DNA from: Metabacillus rhizolycopersici
GTDB lineage: Bacteria > Bacillota > Bacilli > Bacillales > Bacillaceae
Reading direction: 5' to 3'
Assembly: GCF_020075705.1 (NCBI RefSeq)
Contig: NZ_JAIQUM010000019.1
Location: 8,974-72,973 of the forward strand
Length of the DNA: 64,000 nucleotides
Below are positions 45,539 to 55,672 of the stretch, one piece after another. Both the position numbers and the translations under genes were made by a program. Position 1 is the stretch's first letter; each line of letters starts with the position of its first letter. The notes beneath the pieces are model-generated. The model saw only the letters and a program-made list of their open reading frames with translations. It had not been told where the DNA came from and ran no database searches.

Positions 45539-45701
45539 TCGTAGAGGGAAACCTAGTATTGTCTTGAAGATTCATTCCAATGAGGAGTGGAACGTGCAAG
45601 CTACATGATGATGTTTTAAGAAAGCCAATCTATTTGCAGATTTGTTCCACTGCAAAGAATATGTAAGCGGGTGCCGTCCCCTTACCATTGGAGGTGTGTG
45701 A

Positions 45702-46898
45702 ATGCGAACTTTCCTTTCTACGATTCTTGTTTTAATTTTTCTAGCAAACTCGTTAAATGTACAAGCCCAGGAGCCACCCCAACAAAACCAACAGCCTGAC
45801 ATACCCAATGCAGATATTATTGTGGAGGAGCAGGTTGGAAAACTTGAAATTAGTGATATTAAAAAATATTGGGACGAAGTAATGACAGAATATGGCGGAT
45901 TTTTACCTGAAAGCCAAAAGGGAAGCTTACTTCAATTTTTAAGTGGGGAAAAAGAACTGTCCTTCCAAGAGTGGATGATGGCGTTTCTAAAATTTTTATT
46001 TCACGAGTTAATTGCCAATGGAAAACTGTTAGGAACGCTAATCTTGTTAACTGTTTTCAGTATGCTTTTACAATTATTACAAAATGCGTTTAATCAAAGC
46101 ACGGTAAGTAAGGTTGCTTATGCACTCGTATACATGGTTTTAATAATTATCGCCTTAAATAGCTTTCATGTTGCGATTCAATATACGAACGATGCCATAC
46201 AATCGATGACCAATTTCATCCTTGCGTTAATTCCTCTTCTGTTAGCTTTAATGGCATCCTCAGGTGGACTAGCCTCAGCAGCCTTTTTTCATCCGGTCAT
46301 TATTTTTTTAACGAACACAAGCGGCTTTTTAATTCAGCATGTCGTGTTACCACTTCTATTTCTCTCAGCGTTACTAAGCATTGTAAGTACAATGACAGAT
46401 CATTATAAGGTTACCCAGCTTGCAGGCATGTTAAGAAATATAAGTATCGGGCTTTTAGCCTCATTTTTAACGATCTTCCTTGGAGTTATTTCTGTACAAG
46501 GAGCTTCAGCAGCTGTCACCGATGGAATTACAATCCGTACAGCAAAGTTTATTACGGGGAACTTTGTTCCTATCCTCGGAAGAATGTTTACCGATGCGAC
46601 AGATACTGTCATTAGTGCTTCTGTCTTATTAAAGAATACGGTGGGAGTGATCGGGGTTTCCGTCCTGTTATTTATTGCTGCTTTTCCCGCACTTAAAGTG
46701 CTATCACTTGCTTTCATTTATAAATTTGCTGCCGCGATTCTACAACCACTTGGTGGAGGACCTGTTATCAAATGCTTGGACATAATCAGTAAAAGTGTCA
46801 TTTATATTTTCGCAGCATTGGCCATCGTCTCACTTATGTTTTTTTTAAGTCTAACAGTCATCATTGTCGCTAGTAATCTAACAATTATGATGCGGTAA
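45702..46898 (+). CDS. spoIIIAE: Stage III sporulation protein AE
   Basis: A 398-residue polytopic membrane protein, with a cleavable-looking N-terminal signal (residues 1-23, ending VQAQ), a polar Q/P-rich segment, then about seven helices. It is the largest membrane subunit of the SpoIIIA channel. ATG 45702 follows GGAGGTG. A 163-base gap separates it from spoIIIAD, unusually wide for this operon. Confidence 0.95.
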   Translation: MRTFLSTILVLIFLANSLNVQAQEPPQQNQQPDIPNADIIVEEQVGKLEISDIKKYWDEVMTEYGGFLPESQKGSLLQFLSGEKELSFQEWMMAFLKFLFHELIANGKLLGTLILLTVFSMLLQLLQNAFNQSTVSKVAYALVYMVLIIIALNSFHVAIQYTNDAIQSMTNFILALIPLLLALMASSGGLASAAFFHPVIIFLTNTSGFLIQHVVLPLLFLSALLSIVSTMTDHYKVTQLAGMLRNISIGLLASFLTIFLGVISVQGASAAVTDGITIRTAKFITGNFVPILGRMFTDATDTVISASVLLKNTVGVIGVSVLLFIAAFPALKVLSLAFIYKFAAAILQPLGGGPVIKCLDIISKSVIYIFAALAIVSLMFFLSLTVIIVASNLTIMMR

Positions 46899-46960
46899 GC
46901 GAGACTTCCATCAGTAAGATTTTTCTAATGGTTAGCGAAACTTCCATTAATATGGGAAGG
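46897..46960. repeat. Family B repeat fragment inside the spoIIIA operon (B5)
   Basis: Has gtaagcgagacttccatcag and then a second gttagcgaaacttccatta, repeating the same motif in direct orientation. It fills the gap between spoIIIAE and spoIIIAF. Confidence 0.5.
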
Positions 46961-46970
46961 GGGATCTACC

Positions 46971-47624
46971 GTGTCATTTTTAACAGAATGGATTACCAAT
47001 ATTATCGTATTTATTTTACTCGCCGTTATTATTGATTTGCTTTTACCAAATTCATCAATGCAAAAGTATGCAAAAATGGTCATTAGTCTTTTATTAATTA
47101 TGGTCATTATCAATCCAATCTTTAAACTTTTCTCTGCAGATATGAATGAATTCCTTGCAGAAGTCCAGTTGGGAGACTCCACACAAGAAAATGACACAAA
47201 AAATTTAATAGATTTGCAGAAAAATGAAATACAAGCCTCACAACGTGCATATATTTTAGAACAAATGGCTGTCCAAATGAAGACGATGGCGAATGAGGAG
47301 CTGGTGCAAAAATATGAAGTAACAATCGATCAAATCCTTCTTTCCGAATCAGAACAAGCAGTCGACATTTATTCTCATGAGGATCTGCAACATATTCAAG
47401 TTATTTTACAAAGTAATGCAGCAACGGAAGTAGTAGGTACTGTAGCTGTGGAAGACGTCCAGTCAATATCCATAGATACAAAAAAGGAGCAAGTAACAGA
47501 CGATCAAGCAGATAATCTAAATTCTGCAGAAATTGCAGCTTTCTTAGCAAAAATTTGGGAAGTAAAAGAAGAAAAAATCACACTAGAATTGGAAGGGGGG
47601 GAGGAGTCATTAGATGAGCAATAA
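46971..47624 (+). CDS. spoIIIAF: Stage III sporulation protein AF
   Basis: A 217-residue protein with two N-terminal membrane helices (about residues 8-27 and 33-52) and an extracytoplasmic domain shaped like a ring-building motif (DINIYSHEDL-type fold, here VDIYSHEDLQHIQVIL). The start is GTG 46971 after GGGAAGGGGG. It overlaps spoIIIAG by 11 bases. Confidence 0.93.
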   Translation: MSFLTEWITNIIVFILLAVIIDLLLPNSSMQKYAKMVISLLLIMVIINPIFKLFSADMNEFLAEVQLGDSTQENDTKNLIDLQKNEIQASQRAYILEQMAVQMKTMANEELVQKYEVTIDQILLSESEQAVDIYSHEDLQHIQVILQSNAATEVVGTVAVEDVQSISIDTKKEQVTDDQADNLNSAEIAAFLAKIWEVKEEKITLELEGGEESLDEQ

Positions 47625-48270
47625 AGAAGGCTTCATTCAAAAGCTAAAGTCAATATTAGGTCAATCAAACTCTAAGAAACCATCAAAATATCAATACTTT
47701 ATACTTGTTCTCGTGTTAGGGGTGGCATTTATGCTTGTCAGTAACCTTTTTACAAGTGGGGAAGAACAAGCAAATAATGTTTTACCAGTTGCGTCTACTT
47801 CCTCGGAAGAAAGTACTGAAGTGTTTAAGCAATCGAAAGGTAGAAGTACTGACTCCATCTCTGATTATGAAGCAGAATATGAAAATCAATTAAAAGAAGC
47901 ACTAGAAACGATATCTGGTGTTGGAACTGTTTCTGTCGTTGTAAATGTTGAATCAGCTGGCGAAAAAATTGTAGAGAAAAATAGGATAACGGGGAATCAG
48001 GTGACGAAAGAAACTGACCGTGAAGGTGGCAAGCGAGAAGTAGAAGATCAATCAACAGATGAACAAGTTGTCATCATTCAAGACGGTGAAAAGGAAACTC
48101 CGATTGTCGTGCAAACAAAAAAGCCTGAAATTCGCGGAGTGTTAATCGTCGCCCAAGGTGCTGACAACATTTATATAAAGAAAACAATTATTGAATCAGT
48201 TACACGAGTATTAGGTGTACCTAGTCATCGTGTAGCCGTGGCATCGAAAAAAATGAAGGAGGATGAATAG
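47614..48270 (+). CDS. spoIIIAG: Stage III sporulation protein AG
   Basis: A 218-residue channel subunit with one membrane helix (about residues 26-46) and an extracytoplasmic ring-building domain (YENQLKEALETISGVGTVSVVV). In the known structure this protein forms a 30-fold ring. It overlaps spoIIIAF at the start and is followed after 3 bases by spoIIIAH. Confidence 0.95.
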   Translation: MSNKEGFIQKLKSILGQSNSKKPSKYQYFILVLVLGVAFMLVSNLFTSGEEQANNVLPVASTSSEESTEVFKQSKGRSTDSISDYEAEYENQLKEALETISGVGTVSVVVNVESAGEKIVEKNRITGNQVTKETDREGGKREVEDQSTDEQVVIIQDGEKETPIVVQTKKPEIRGVLIVAQGADNIYIKKTIIESVTRVLGVPSHRVAVASKKMKEDE

Positions 48271-48273
48271 ATA

Positions 48274-49032
48274 ATGTTGAAAAAACAAACAGTTTGGCTT
48301 TTAACAATGCTAAGTTTAGTGGTGGTATTATCTGTCTATTACGTAACATCTCCAGAAGGTGGAACAAGTGATATGGTCATGACAGAAGAGAGTCAAAAGT
48401 CAGGTGAAACGGCAGTAGATGAAAAGATAGAATCAGAAGAGAATCAAAAGTCAAGTGAAACGGCAGTAGATGAAAAGATAAAATCAGAAGATGAATTAGC
48501 AATGGAAGAGCAAATGGCTGAAGAAACTCCAGCAAAAGAAAGTACTGATGGTGCAGCTACAGAAGAGGTTGAGGATCAAGGTGAAACGGAAGATAAAGGT
48601 GCTGTAGAAGGTGAAACTGGGGCTGAGGAAAGCAAAGTACAAACGGAAAAGTTTAAAGATGGTACAGAGATATCTAGTATTTCAAGTGATGAGCTATTTA
48701 CTCAATTACGCCTTCAAGTGGACGACCAACGCAACGAAGTAAAAGAACAACTACAATCGATTGTAGCAAGCAATGAGGCGACGGTTGATGAAAAAAGTGA
48801 TGCATATGATGAAATGGATGCATTAAATGACGCTGCAAATAAAGAAGCAATACTAGAAACTCTAATTAAATCTCAAGGCTATGATGATGCACTTGTTCGA
48901 GCTGACGGAACCAATGTGAAAATAACAGTAAAAGCAAAAGATCATGACAAATCATCTGCAAATAAAATCATGGCACTTGTAAGAGATGAAATGGAAAATA
49001 TGGAAGATGTTATCGTTACATTTCAACAATAA
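48274..49032 (+). CDS. spoIIIAH: Stage III sporulation protein AH
   Basis: A 252-residue protein longer than its B. subtilis homologue (218). An N-terminal membrane helix (about residues 6-25) is followed by a long acidic linker and a C-terminal YscJ/FliF-like domain that binds SpoIIQ. The extra length comes from the linker, which has a 17-residue tandem duplication (SQKSGETAVDEKIESEE/NQKSSETAVDEKIKSED) and runs of E, T and A. Last gene of the operon, followed by a terminator. Confidence 0.94.
   Translation: MLKKQTVWLLTMLSLVVVLSVYYVTSPEGGTSDMVMTEESQKSGETAVDEKIESEENQKSSETAVDEKIKSEDELAMEEQMAEETPAKESTDGAATEEVEDQGETEDKGAVEGETGAEESKVQTEKFKDGTEISSISSDELFTQLRLQVDDQRNEVKEQLQSIVASNEATVDEKSDAYDEMDALNDAANKEAILETLIKSQGYDDALVRADGTNVKITVKAKDHDKSSANKIMALVRDEMENMEDVIVTFQQ
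48388..48489 (+). repeat. 51-bp tandem duplication in spoIIIAH
   Basis: Two 17-codon units (48388-48438 and 48439-48489) differ at only a few bases. They lengthen the disordered acidic linker between membrane helix and ring domain without shifting the frame. Confidence 0.85.
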
Positions 49033-49056
49033 TAAATAGCTTATTAATCAATAGTG

Positions 49057-49086
49057 GACCAATCCGAAATAGGATTGGTCTTATTT
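49057..49086 (+). terminator. Terminator of the spoIIIA operon
   Basis: GACCAATCC-GAAATA-GGATTGGTC followed by TTATTT. Confidence 0.75.
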
Positions 49087-49632
49087 GATGTTTGGAAACG
49101 GCAGCATAATGTGGATTATTTATTAATTGAACCATATTCTTATTTCCGCCACATTTTTCTGTGAGAATTGAATCACCTTCTACCAGATTGATCTAGGTTC
49201 ACATTGAGAAAAATAAATCTCCCTTAATTTATCTTTTTCTACAAATCGATTGAAATGTATATCAAGTCTTAAATGTAATCGTACGGTATTTCTTTCAGTT
49301 ACTGATCTTGCCAGATTAAGCAGACCATTTTGAACTAGTCCTCCTCCGGATAATCTCAGGTATCAATCTCCATTATGCATAAGAAAGACAAAATGGTATG
49401 ATAAGATGTACAGGAATTTCAGTGGAGTTGTTATGAGTTGGATATAAAGGGTAACTATAGAAGATACTGGGGATATGTGTTAGAAACCTTCCTATATGGG
49501 TATAATTGTGGTTGAATTTCTACAGTAATGTATCGTAAGATGTTATAATAATACTAAGTTTTAGTACTAGATTATAAATTAGTAGTTCATGTTTGTTTGT
49601 ACATGAACATATGATTGAAGGAGTGCCAATGC
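49087..49632 (+). promoter_or_regulatory. Upstream region of accB
   Basis: About 545 bases with no gene. A TATAAT is present at about 49545 near the accB end, and an AT-rich TTAGTACTAGAT motif (about 49560-49571) vaguely resembles the fatty-acid regulator FapR site but misses conserved positions. I see nothing else I can name. Confidence 0.35.
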
Positions 49633-50127
49633 ATGCTAAAAATACAAGAAATTAGAGAAATCATTAAATTAATTGATTGTTCTTCTATTAATGAATTTTC
49701 ATTTGAACATGAAGGTTCAAAAATAAAAATGAAAAAGCTAACACAAGAAGTTGAATCGGTTGTACATAATGTTGTCACTGCTCCAGTAGCTGAATCAGTA
49801 AAAGTTCAGCCTGTACAAGCAGCTGCTCAAGTTGATAACGCTCCAGAACAAGGAAATGTAGTAGAGTCAAATTCTAATACAGCAAACTTACATAAGATTA
49901 CATCTCCAATGGTAGGAACTTTTTACTCTGCATCGTCTCCTGAAGCAGGCGACTATGTCGAAGTTGGATCGAAAGTGACAAATGAAACAGTTGTTTGTAT
50001 CGTAGAAGCAATGAAACTTTTTAATGAAATTGAAGCAGAAGTAAAGGGTGAGATTGTCGAAGTACTTGTTCAAAGCGGACAGCTTGTTGAGTACGGTCAA
50101 CCTTTATTCCTTGTAAAGCCTGAGTAA
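49633..50127 (+). CDS. accB: Acetyl-CoA carboxylase biotin carboxyl carrier protein
   Basis: A 164-residue BCCP. The biotinylated lysine is K128 in VEAMKLF; the N-terminal [15 protein letters not shown] helix and an Ala/Pro/Gln-rich linker precede the biotinyl domain. ATG 49633 follows AAGGAG; the frame opens upstream at a TTG that would add six residues. First step of fatty acid synthesis, paired with accC ten bases downstream. Confidence 0.95.
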   Translation: MLKIQEIREIIKLIDCSSINEFSFEHEGSKIKMKKLTQEVESVVHNVVTAPVAESVKVQPVQAAAQVDNAPEQGNVVESNSNTANLHKITSPMVGTFYSASSPEAGDYVEVGSKVTNETVVCIVEAMKLFNEIEAEVKGEIVEVLVQSGQLVEYGQPLFLVKPE

Positions 50128-50139
50128 GGAGCTAAAATG

Positions 50140-51492
50140 ATGATTAAGAAATTACTAATTGCCAACCGAGGAGAAATTGCTGTTCGAATCATTCGAGCAT
50201 GTAAGGAACTTGGGATAGAAACAGTTGCTGTTTTTTCTGAAGCAGATCGTGAAGCATTACATGTACAGTTAGCGGATGAGGCCTACTGTATCGGACCGAC
50301 TGCTTCGAAAGATAGTTATTTAAACTTTACAAATATTATAAGTGTTGCAAACATAACAGGAAGTGAAGCAATCCATCCTGGATATGGTTTCTTAGCTGAA
50401 AATGCTGATTTTTCCGAGCTTTGTAAAGAATGTAATATTATCTTTGTAGGTCCAAGCGCAGACGCCATTACAAAAATGGGGACGAAAGATATTGCAAGAG
50501 AAACAATGCGTGAAGCAGGTGTGCCGATCGTTCCTGGATCTAAAGGGATTGTTGAGGACATCGATGATGCAAAAAAATTGGCAAATGAAATGGGATATCC
50601 TGTTATAATAAAAGCAACAGCAGGTGGCGGAGGAAAAGGAATCCGTGTTGCGAAAGATGAGCAAGCACTTGAAAAAGGGCTTGAAATTACACAACAAGAA
50701 GCAGCTACTGCTTTTGGTAACCCTGGTGTTTATATTGAGAAATATATTGAAGATTTCCGCCATGTTGAAATTCAAGTGATAGCTGATTCACATGGGAATG
50801 TTATTCATCTAGGTGAACGTGACTGTTCTATTCAACGTAGGCTGCAGAAGCTACTTGAAGAAACACCATCACCAGCCATTGATGAAACGCTTCGTGCACA
50901 GATGGGTGAGGCAGCAGTTAAAGCAGCTGCAGCTGTTGCTTATACTGGTGCAGGAACGGTTGAATTTATTTTCGATCATAATAAGAAGAAGTTTTATTTT
51001 ATGGAAATGAATACGCGCATTCAAGTGGAGCACCCAGTTACAGAGATGGTAACTGGTATCGACTTAATAAAAGAGCAAATTAAAATCGCTTCAGGTGAAA
51101 AATTATCTGTTACTCAAGAAGAGGTAACCTTTAATGGCTGGTCAATTGAATGTCGTATCAATGCTGAGAACCCTGAAAAGAATTTTATGCCGTCTCCAGG
51201 AAAAATTAACTATTATTTGCCGCCTGGTGGTTTCGGTGTTAGGGTTGATTCTGCAGTATATCCGGGATACACAATCCCACCGTACTATGATTCGATGATT
51301 GCAAAGCTGATCACTTATGGTGCGACAAGAGAAGAAGCAATTGCTCGAATGAAGCGGGCATTAAGTGAATTTGTCATCGAAGGAGTTGCTACGACAATTC
51401 CGTTCCATTTAAGACTACTTGAGCACGAACAATTTGTTTCAGGTGATTTTAACACGAAATTTTTAGAATTGTATAAGGTCATGGATTCGTAA
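50140..51492 (+). CDS. accC: Acetyl-CoA carboxylase biotin carboxylase subunit
   Basis: A 450-residue ATP-grasp enzyme that carboxylates biotin on AccB. Signatures: [14 protein letters not shown], the ATP loop [12 protein letters not shown], the catalytic [16 protein letters not shown] region. ATG 50140 gives the 450-residue length of B. subtilis AccC; an ATG three bases earlier is also possible. Co-transcribed with accB and probably yqhY. Confidence 0.97.
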   Translation: MIKKLLIANRGEIAVRIIRACKELGIETVAVFSEADREALHVQLADEAYCIGPTASKDSYLNFTNIISVANITGSEAIHPGYGFLAENADFSELCKECNIIFVGPSADAITKMGTKDIARETMREAGVPIVPGSKGIVEDIDDAKKLANEMGYPVIIKATAGGGGKGIRVAKDEQALEKGLEITQQEAATAFGNPGVYIEKYIEDFRHVEIQVIADSHGNVIHLGERDCSIQRRLQKLLEETPSPAIDETLRAQMGEAAVKAAAAVAYTGAGTVEFIFDHNKKKFYFMEMNTRIQVEHPVTEMVTGIDLIKEQIKIASGEKLSVTQEEVTFNGWSIECRINAENPEKNFMPSPGKINYYLPPGGFGVRVDSAVYPGYTIPPYYDSMIAKLITYGATREEAIARMKRALSEFVIEGVATTIPFHLRLLEHEQFVSGDFNTKFLELYKVMDS

Positions 51493-51514
51493 ATTTATTC
51501 GGAGGTGCCGACCC

Positions 51515-51925
51515 ATGAAAGAAACTAATAACGTTTTGGAAATGAACCAAGAGAATAATGCTTTAGGTAAGGTAGAAATCGCTCCAGAGGTAATCGAAGT
51601 GATTGCTGGCATCGCTGCTTCAGAAATTGAAGGTGTTGCATCAATGAGAGGAAATTTCGCAACTGGTGTTGTAGAGCGACTTGGTAAGAAGAATCACGGT
51701 AAGGGAGTTAAAGTTGACCTTACTGAAGAAGGTATCGTTATTGAAGTATATTGTGTGATGACTTTCGGAGTTTCTATTCCAACCGTTGCACAACAAATTC
51801 AAGATAACATCCGTCAGGCTTTACTAAATATGACTGCTTTAGAAGTTAATGAAGTGAATATTCATGTAGTTGGCATTCAATTCGAAACAAAACCACAAGA
51901 AGTCGAAATCGATCAAGAAATGTAA
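51515..51925 (+). CDS. yqhY: Asp23/YqhY family protein
   Basis: A 136-residue Asp23-domain protein, as found directly after accC in Bacillus. APEVIEVIAGIAASEIEGVASM is the family signature. In B. subtilis its loss is reported to disturb acetyl-CoA carboxylase activity balance, so a role in lipid metabolism is plausible. ATG follows GGAGGTG. Confidence 0.93.
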   Translation: MKETNNVLEMNQENNALGKVEIAPEVIEVIAGIAASEIEGVASMRGNFATGVVERLGKKNHGKGVKVDLTEEGIVIEVYCVMTFGVSIPTVAQQIQDNIRQALLNMTALEVNEVNIHVVGIQFETKPQEVEIDQEM

Positions 51926-52045
51926 GAGATAATGGAAGTGCCTTTGTCTAGACTAAGCAAGTAAAAGACATGAGTGACTTGGCTGCTTTTGATTTGACTC
52001 CAAATTGAGTACAAAAATATATACTTACTTATCTTAGTTAAAAGC

Positions 52046-52080
52046 AAAGCCAGAGGGTTAGCGCCCTTTGGTTTTCTTTT
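52046..52080 (+). terminator. Terminator after the accB-accC-yqhY unit
   Basis: AAAGCCAGAGGG pairs with CCCTTTGGTTTT (one mismatch) around TTAGCG, followed by a T-rich tract. Confidence 0.65.
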
Positions 52081-52469
52081 GTTTTCTGAAAACATTATTT
52101 AGCGTTTTGTCCATTCTTAATGAACCGTAGCCCCTACCTCAGAGATTCAAGAAAAACAATAAAGATAGATGTGGGATTACATGCCCATAATGATCAGATA
52201 AGTCTCGCTTTATAAATTTTCATAGAGTGGTTATATTGATAATATAGAAAAAAAGTTAAGAAAAATGTAGACTAATGAACCTCTGTAGTCCGTAAGCAAC
52301 AAAAAGAAGTAAAAGGGTATAAATGACGAATGTTTTTGGTGATTGTAACTATATTATTCGTTATTACATAAAAACAATCCAATTTCAGAATGAATCTAAT
52401 AGCGAGATATGGTATGATCACTGTATGACATTCGACATTATTTTTGCACATTAAAGGAGCAAGTAAAGT
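52081..52469 (+). promoter_or_regulatory. Upstream region of nusB with a family B repeat piece
   Basis: Bases 52136-52220 resemble the closing arm of family B (cctcagagattcaag, atgtgggattacatgcccat, taagtctcgctttata). TATGAT at 52412 with an upstream TTCAGA may be the nusB promoter. No gene was found. Confidence 0.4.
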
Positions 52470-52862
52470 ATGAAACGAAGAACAGCAAGAGAAAAGGCAC
52501 TACAGTCGCTATTTCAGGTGAATGTTAGTAAAACAGAACCAAACGAAGCAATTGAACATGCAGTGGGCGAAGAAACTCCGAATCAATTTATGAACAATCT
52601 TGTTTTCGGTACAATTGAGCATGAAAATGAAATAGATGCCTTAATTACCCCTCACCTCGTTAATTGGACAATTGATCGTTTAGCTAACATCGATAAAACG
52701 ATTTTACGAATGGCAACATACGAGCTGAAATATGAGCAAGATGTTCCGTCTAATGTAACAATTGATGAAGCAGTAGAGTTAGCAAAAGCGTTTGGTGATG
52801 ATCATTCAAGTAAATTCGTGAACGGTGTCCTCTCTAAAATAAAAAAAGATCTTGAAGGTTAA
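52470..52862 (+). CDS. nusB: Transcription antitermination factor NusB
   Basis: A 130-residue all-helical RNA-binding protein that, with NusE, assembles the rRNA antitermination complex. MKRRTAREKALQSLFQV and the C-terminal IDEAVELAKAFGDDHSSKFVNGVL are diagnostic. ATG after AAAGGAG. It opens a run of housekeeping genes. Confidence 0.96.
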   Translation: MKRRTAREKALQSLFQVNVSKTEPNEAIEHAVGEETPNQFMNNLVFGTIEHENEIDALITPHLVNWTIDRLANIDKTILRMATYELKYEQDVPSNVTIDEAVELAKAFGDDHSSKFVNGVLSKIKKDLEG

Positions 52863-52885
52863 TTAAATATTTGGAGGAATTTAGA

Positions 52886-53743
52886 ATGACTGCAACGATT
52901 ATTGATGGGAAAGAGTTATCAAAAACAAAAAGAAGTGAACTTGCAAAAGAAGTAGAACAAATTAAAGCAAAAGGCTTACTTCCTAAGTTAGTTGTTATTT
53001 TAGTAGGTGATAATCCTGCTTCACTATCTTATATTAGAGGTAAACAAAAGGCCGCTGAGGAAATTGGAGTTGGCTTTAAGTTAGAGAATTACCCTGAATC
53101 TTTTTCTGAAAAAGAATTACTTGAAGTCATTGAGCACTACAATAACAATGATGAGTACCATGGGATTTTAGTTCAACTTCCACTACCTGCACATATTAAC
53201 GAAACAGCTGTTGTTGAAAAAATTTCACCACTTAAAGATGTTGATGGTTTCCATCCAGTTAATATCGGACGAATGATGACAGGTCAAGATACATTTCTTC
53301 CATGTACACCAGCAGGAATCGTCGAGATGATTAAATCAGTTGGCGTTGATATGGTTGGAAAGAATGTTGTTGTTGTTGTTGGTCGTAGTAATATTGTTGG
53401 AAAGCCAGTTGGTCAATTGCTACTCAATGAGCATGCAACAGTAACATATTGTCATTCGAAAACGAAGGATTTATCATCGTTTACAAAAGAAGCAGACATT
53501 TTAGTTGCTGCTGTCGGACGCGCTAATTTTATTAAAGGCGAAGATATTAAACCAGGTGCTGTTGTTATCGATGTCGGTGTAAACAGACTCGAAAGTGGAA
53601 AGTTATGTGGAGATGTTGTATTTGATGAAGCGAAGGAAGTTGCGAGTTTCCTAACACCAGTTCCAGGTGGAGTAGGGCCAATGACAATTACGATGTTAGC
53701 TCATAATACTGTTCAATCTGCGAAGCAATTTCTTGTCGAATAG
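52886..53743 (+). CDS. folD: Methylenetetrahydrofolate dehydrogenase/cyclohydrolase
   Basis: A 285-residue bifunctional folate enzyme. GKELSKTKRSEL, SYIRGKQKAAEEIG (catalytic lysine), KDVDGFHP and the NADP-binding VVVVGRSNIVGKPV are present. ATG 52886 follows TTGGAGG; the TTG at 52871 overlaps that site. It links the one-carbon units made by glycine cleavage to purine and thymidylate synthesis. A family A repeat begins at its stop codon. Confidence 0.96.
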   Translation: MTATIIDGKELSKTKRSELAKEVEQIKAKGLLPKLVVILVGDNPASLSYIRGKQKAAEEIGVGFKLENYPESFSEKELLEVIEHYNNNDEYHGILVQLPLPAHINETAVVEKISPLKDVDGFHPVNIGRMMTGQDTFLPCTPAGIVEMIKSVGVDMVGKNVVVVVGRSNIVGKPVGQLLLNEHATVTYCHSKTKDLSSFTKEADILVAAVGRANFIKGEDIKPGAVVIDVGVNRLESGKLCGDVVFDEAKEVASFLTPVPGGVGPMTITMLAHNTVQSAKQFLVE

Positions 53744-53907
53744 GAAACGATAAAATACTTGTACTGTGGAGAAGTGCACGACATCCAGCTCCAGCGCCTA
53801 GCCCCTCGGGGTCACAAGCCACGTATGAATTGAAGGCAAAGTACGCCTTCTATTCATACGCGTCTTATGCCTGCCTTAGGCTGATCAAGGCGCTTGCGCT
53901 TTTGTTC
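53743..53907. repeat. Family A repeat, full copy abutting folD (A6)
   Basis: Starts with the folD stop base (aggaaacgataaaatacttgtac), has the box TGTGGAGAA (53765-53773, one mismatch), ccagcgcctagcccctcggggt, a central module caagccacgtatgaattg paired imperfectly with tattcatacgcgtctta, and ggctgatcaaggcgcttgcg. Confidence 0.75.
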
Positions 53908-54075
53908 GTAACAAATAAGCCTTCTTAACGTTTCTTTTGAAGGATGAAATGTAATAGTATTAAATCGGGACGGGGATTAATGATTTTGACGCACACTTAC
54001 TTAAGTGCTTCAGTTCTACCCTTTCCCGATCCTTCAAATAAAGCTAGAAGTACCTGAAAAAGGAGGTTGGAGGAA

Positions 54076-55428
54076 ATGAGTGAAATAAAATATGTAACGG
54101 TCACAGCCTTAACCAAGTACATAAAACGTAAATTTGATGTTGACCCACATCTAACGGATATATGGATCAAAGGTGAGATTTCAAATTTTAATTTACATAG
54201 CCGTGGACATATGTATTTTACACTTAAGGATGAAAAGGCAAGAATTCAAGCTGTCATGTTTGCTGGAACAAATAAATCACTTAAATTTAAACCTGAAAAT
54301 GGAATGAAAGTGTTACTTCGCGGTGAAATTTCTGTTTACGAACAAAGTGGCGGTTATCAGGTATACGTGAAGGAAATGCAACCGGACGGAATAGGTAGTC
54401 TATATTTAGCATACGAGGAATTAAAAAAGACTTTGCAAAAAGAAGGTCTATTCGATTCAGTACATAAAAAGCCGATTCCAAAATATCCAGATCAAATTGG
54501 GGTTATCACCTCACCGACCGGGGCTGCGATTCGTGATATTTTAACAACGATCAATCGTCGGTACCCACTTGCAAAAGTTATTTTAATTCCTGCTCTTGTT
54601 CAAGGAGTTCAAGCAGGCGCTTCTGTAGCGGAAGCGATAAAAATGGCGAATCAATTAGGTACTTTAGATGTGTTAATCGTTGGTCGTGGTGGTGGTTCGA
54701 TTGAAGAACTTTGGGCATTTAATGAAGAAATCGTAGCAAGAGAAATTTTTGCATCGCAAATACCTATTATCTCGGCTGTTGGGCATGAAACGGACTTTAC
54801 GATCGCGGATTTCGTTGCAGATTTACGAGCTCCAACCCCAACAGGTGCTGCCGAATTAGCTGTACCTCATTTTTCTGAATTAATGGATCGTATTTCAGAA
54901 CGTAAAAATAGATTAAAAAGATCAATTCAGGAAAAAATCACCTCTAATAAAAATCGATTGAACCATTACCAAACATCCTATGCCTTCAAATATCCAAAAC
55001 AGCTATATTTACAAAAGGAGCAACAGCTAGATTTAGTAGTTGAGCGTCTCCATAAAGAAGGACAAAGGGCAATAATCCATAAAAAAGACACTTTCAGACA
55101 TTTGGAAAATCGCCTTGCAAATGTACATCCAAAAGATCAGGTGAATCGTTCAAAGGAAGCGTATGAATCTTTAATGAATAAGTTGAATCGAGAGATGAGT
55201 TCTGTATTAACACAGAAACATTCGCAATTTAAAGAAACAATTGCTAAACTAAATGCACTAAGTCCATTAAAGGTGATGGACCGGGGATATAGTCTTGTTT
55301 ATCATGAGAAAAAGCTCATCAAAAGTATAAATCAAATTGAAGCAGGCCAGATTCTGAAAGTACAGCTTAAAGATGGCAATCTAGACTGTCAAGTACAAGG
55401 GATAGAGGAGCGAACTGTTAATGAGTAA
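54076..55428 (+). CDS. xseA: Exodeoxyribonuclease VII large subunit
   Basis: A 450-residue nuclease subunit. An OB-fold (residues about 10-105, [27 protein letters not shown]) precedes the catalytic domain ([46 protein letters not shown]) and a C-terminal coiled coil. ATG 54076 follows GGTTGGAGG. It overlaps xseB by 8 bases. Confidence 0.96.
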   Translation: MSEIKYVTVTALTKYIKRKFDVDPHLTDIWIKGEISNFNLHSRGHMYFTLKDEKARIQAVMFAGTNKSLKFKPENGMKVLLRGEISVYEQSGGYQVYVKEMQPDGIGSLYLAYEELKKTLQKEGLFDSVHKKPIPKYPDQIGVITSPTGAAIRDILTTINRRYPLAKVILIPALVQGVQAGASVAEAIKMANQLGTLDVLIVGRGGGSIEELWAFNEEIVAREIFASQIPIISAVGHETDFTIADFVADLRAPTPTGAAELAVPHFSELMDRISERKNRLKRSIQEKITSNKNRLNHYQTSYAFKYPKQLYLQKEQQLDLVVERLHKEGQRAIIHKKDTFRHLENRLANVHPKDQVNRSKEAYESLMNKLNREMSSVLTQKHSQFKETIAKLNALSPLKVMDRGYSLVYHEKKLIKSINQIEAGQILKVQLKDGNLDCQVQGIEERTVNE

Positions 55429-55672
55429 AGAAGAACAAATGAATGAGAAAGTTTCTTTTGAACAAGCAATGCAAAAGTTAGAAGAAATTGTTGGAAAGCT
55501 TGAAGAAGGTGATGTACCACTTGAAAAAGCAATAGAGTATTTTCAAAAGGGAATGGAGCTTTCCAAGCTTTGTCATGATAAACTACAGCATGTAGAAAAG
55601 CAAATGGATTTTATTTTGAAAGAAGATGGGGAATTAAAGCCATTTGAGTTACAGGAGGAGGGGAAATCTTGA
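55421..55672 (+). CDS. xseB: Exodeoxyribonuclease VII small subunit
   Basis: An 83-residue helical-hairpin subunit with [20 protein letters not shown], the family signature. It overlaps xseA upstream and ispA downstream (TTGA), so the three are translationally coupled. Confidence 0.95.
   Translation: MSKEEQMNEKVSFEQAMQKLEEIVGKLEEGDVPLEKAIEYFQKGMELSKLCHDKLQHVEKQMDFILKEDGELKPFELQEEGKS

Noticed and set aside
49560..49575. FapR-like site upstream of accB
   Set aside because: Only partial match to the consensus, and acc genes are not established FapR targets in B. subtilis.
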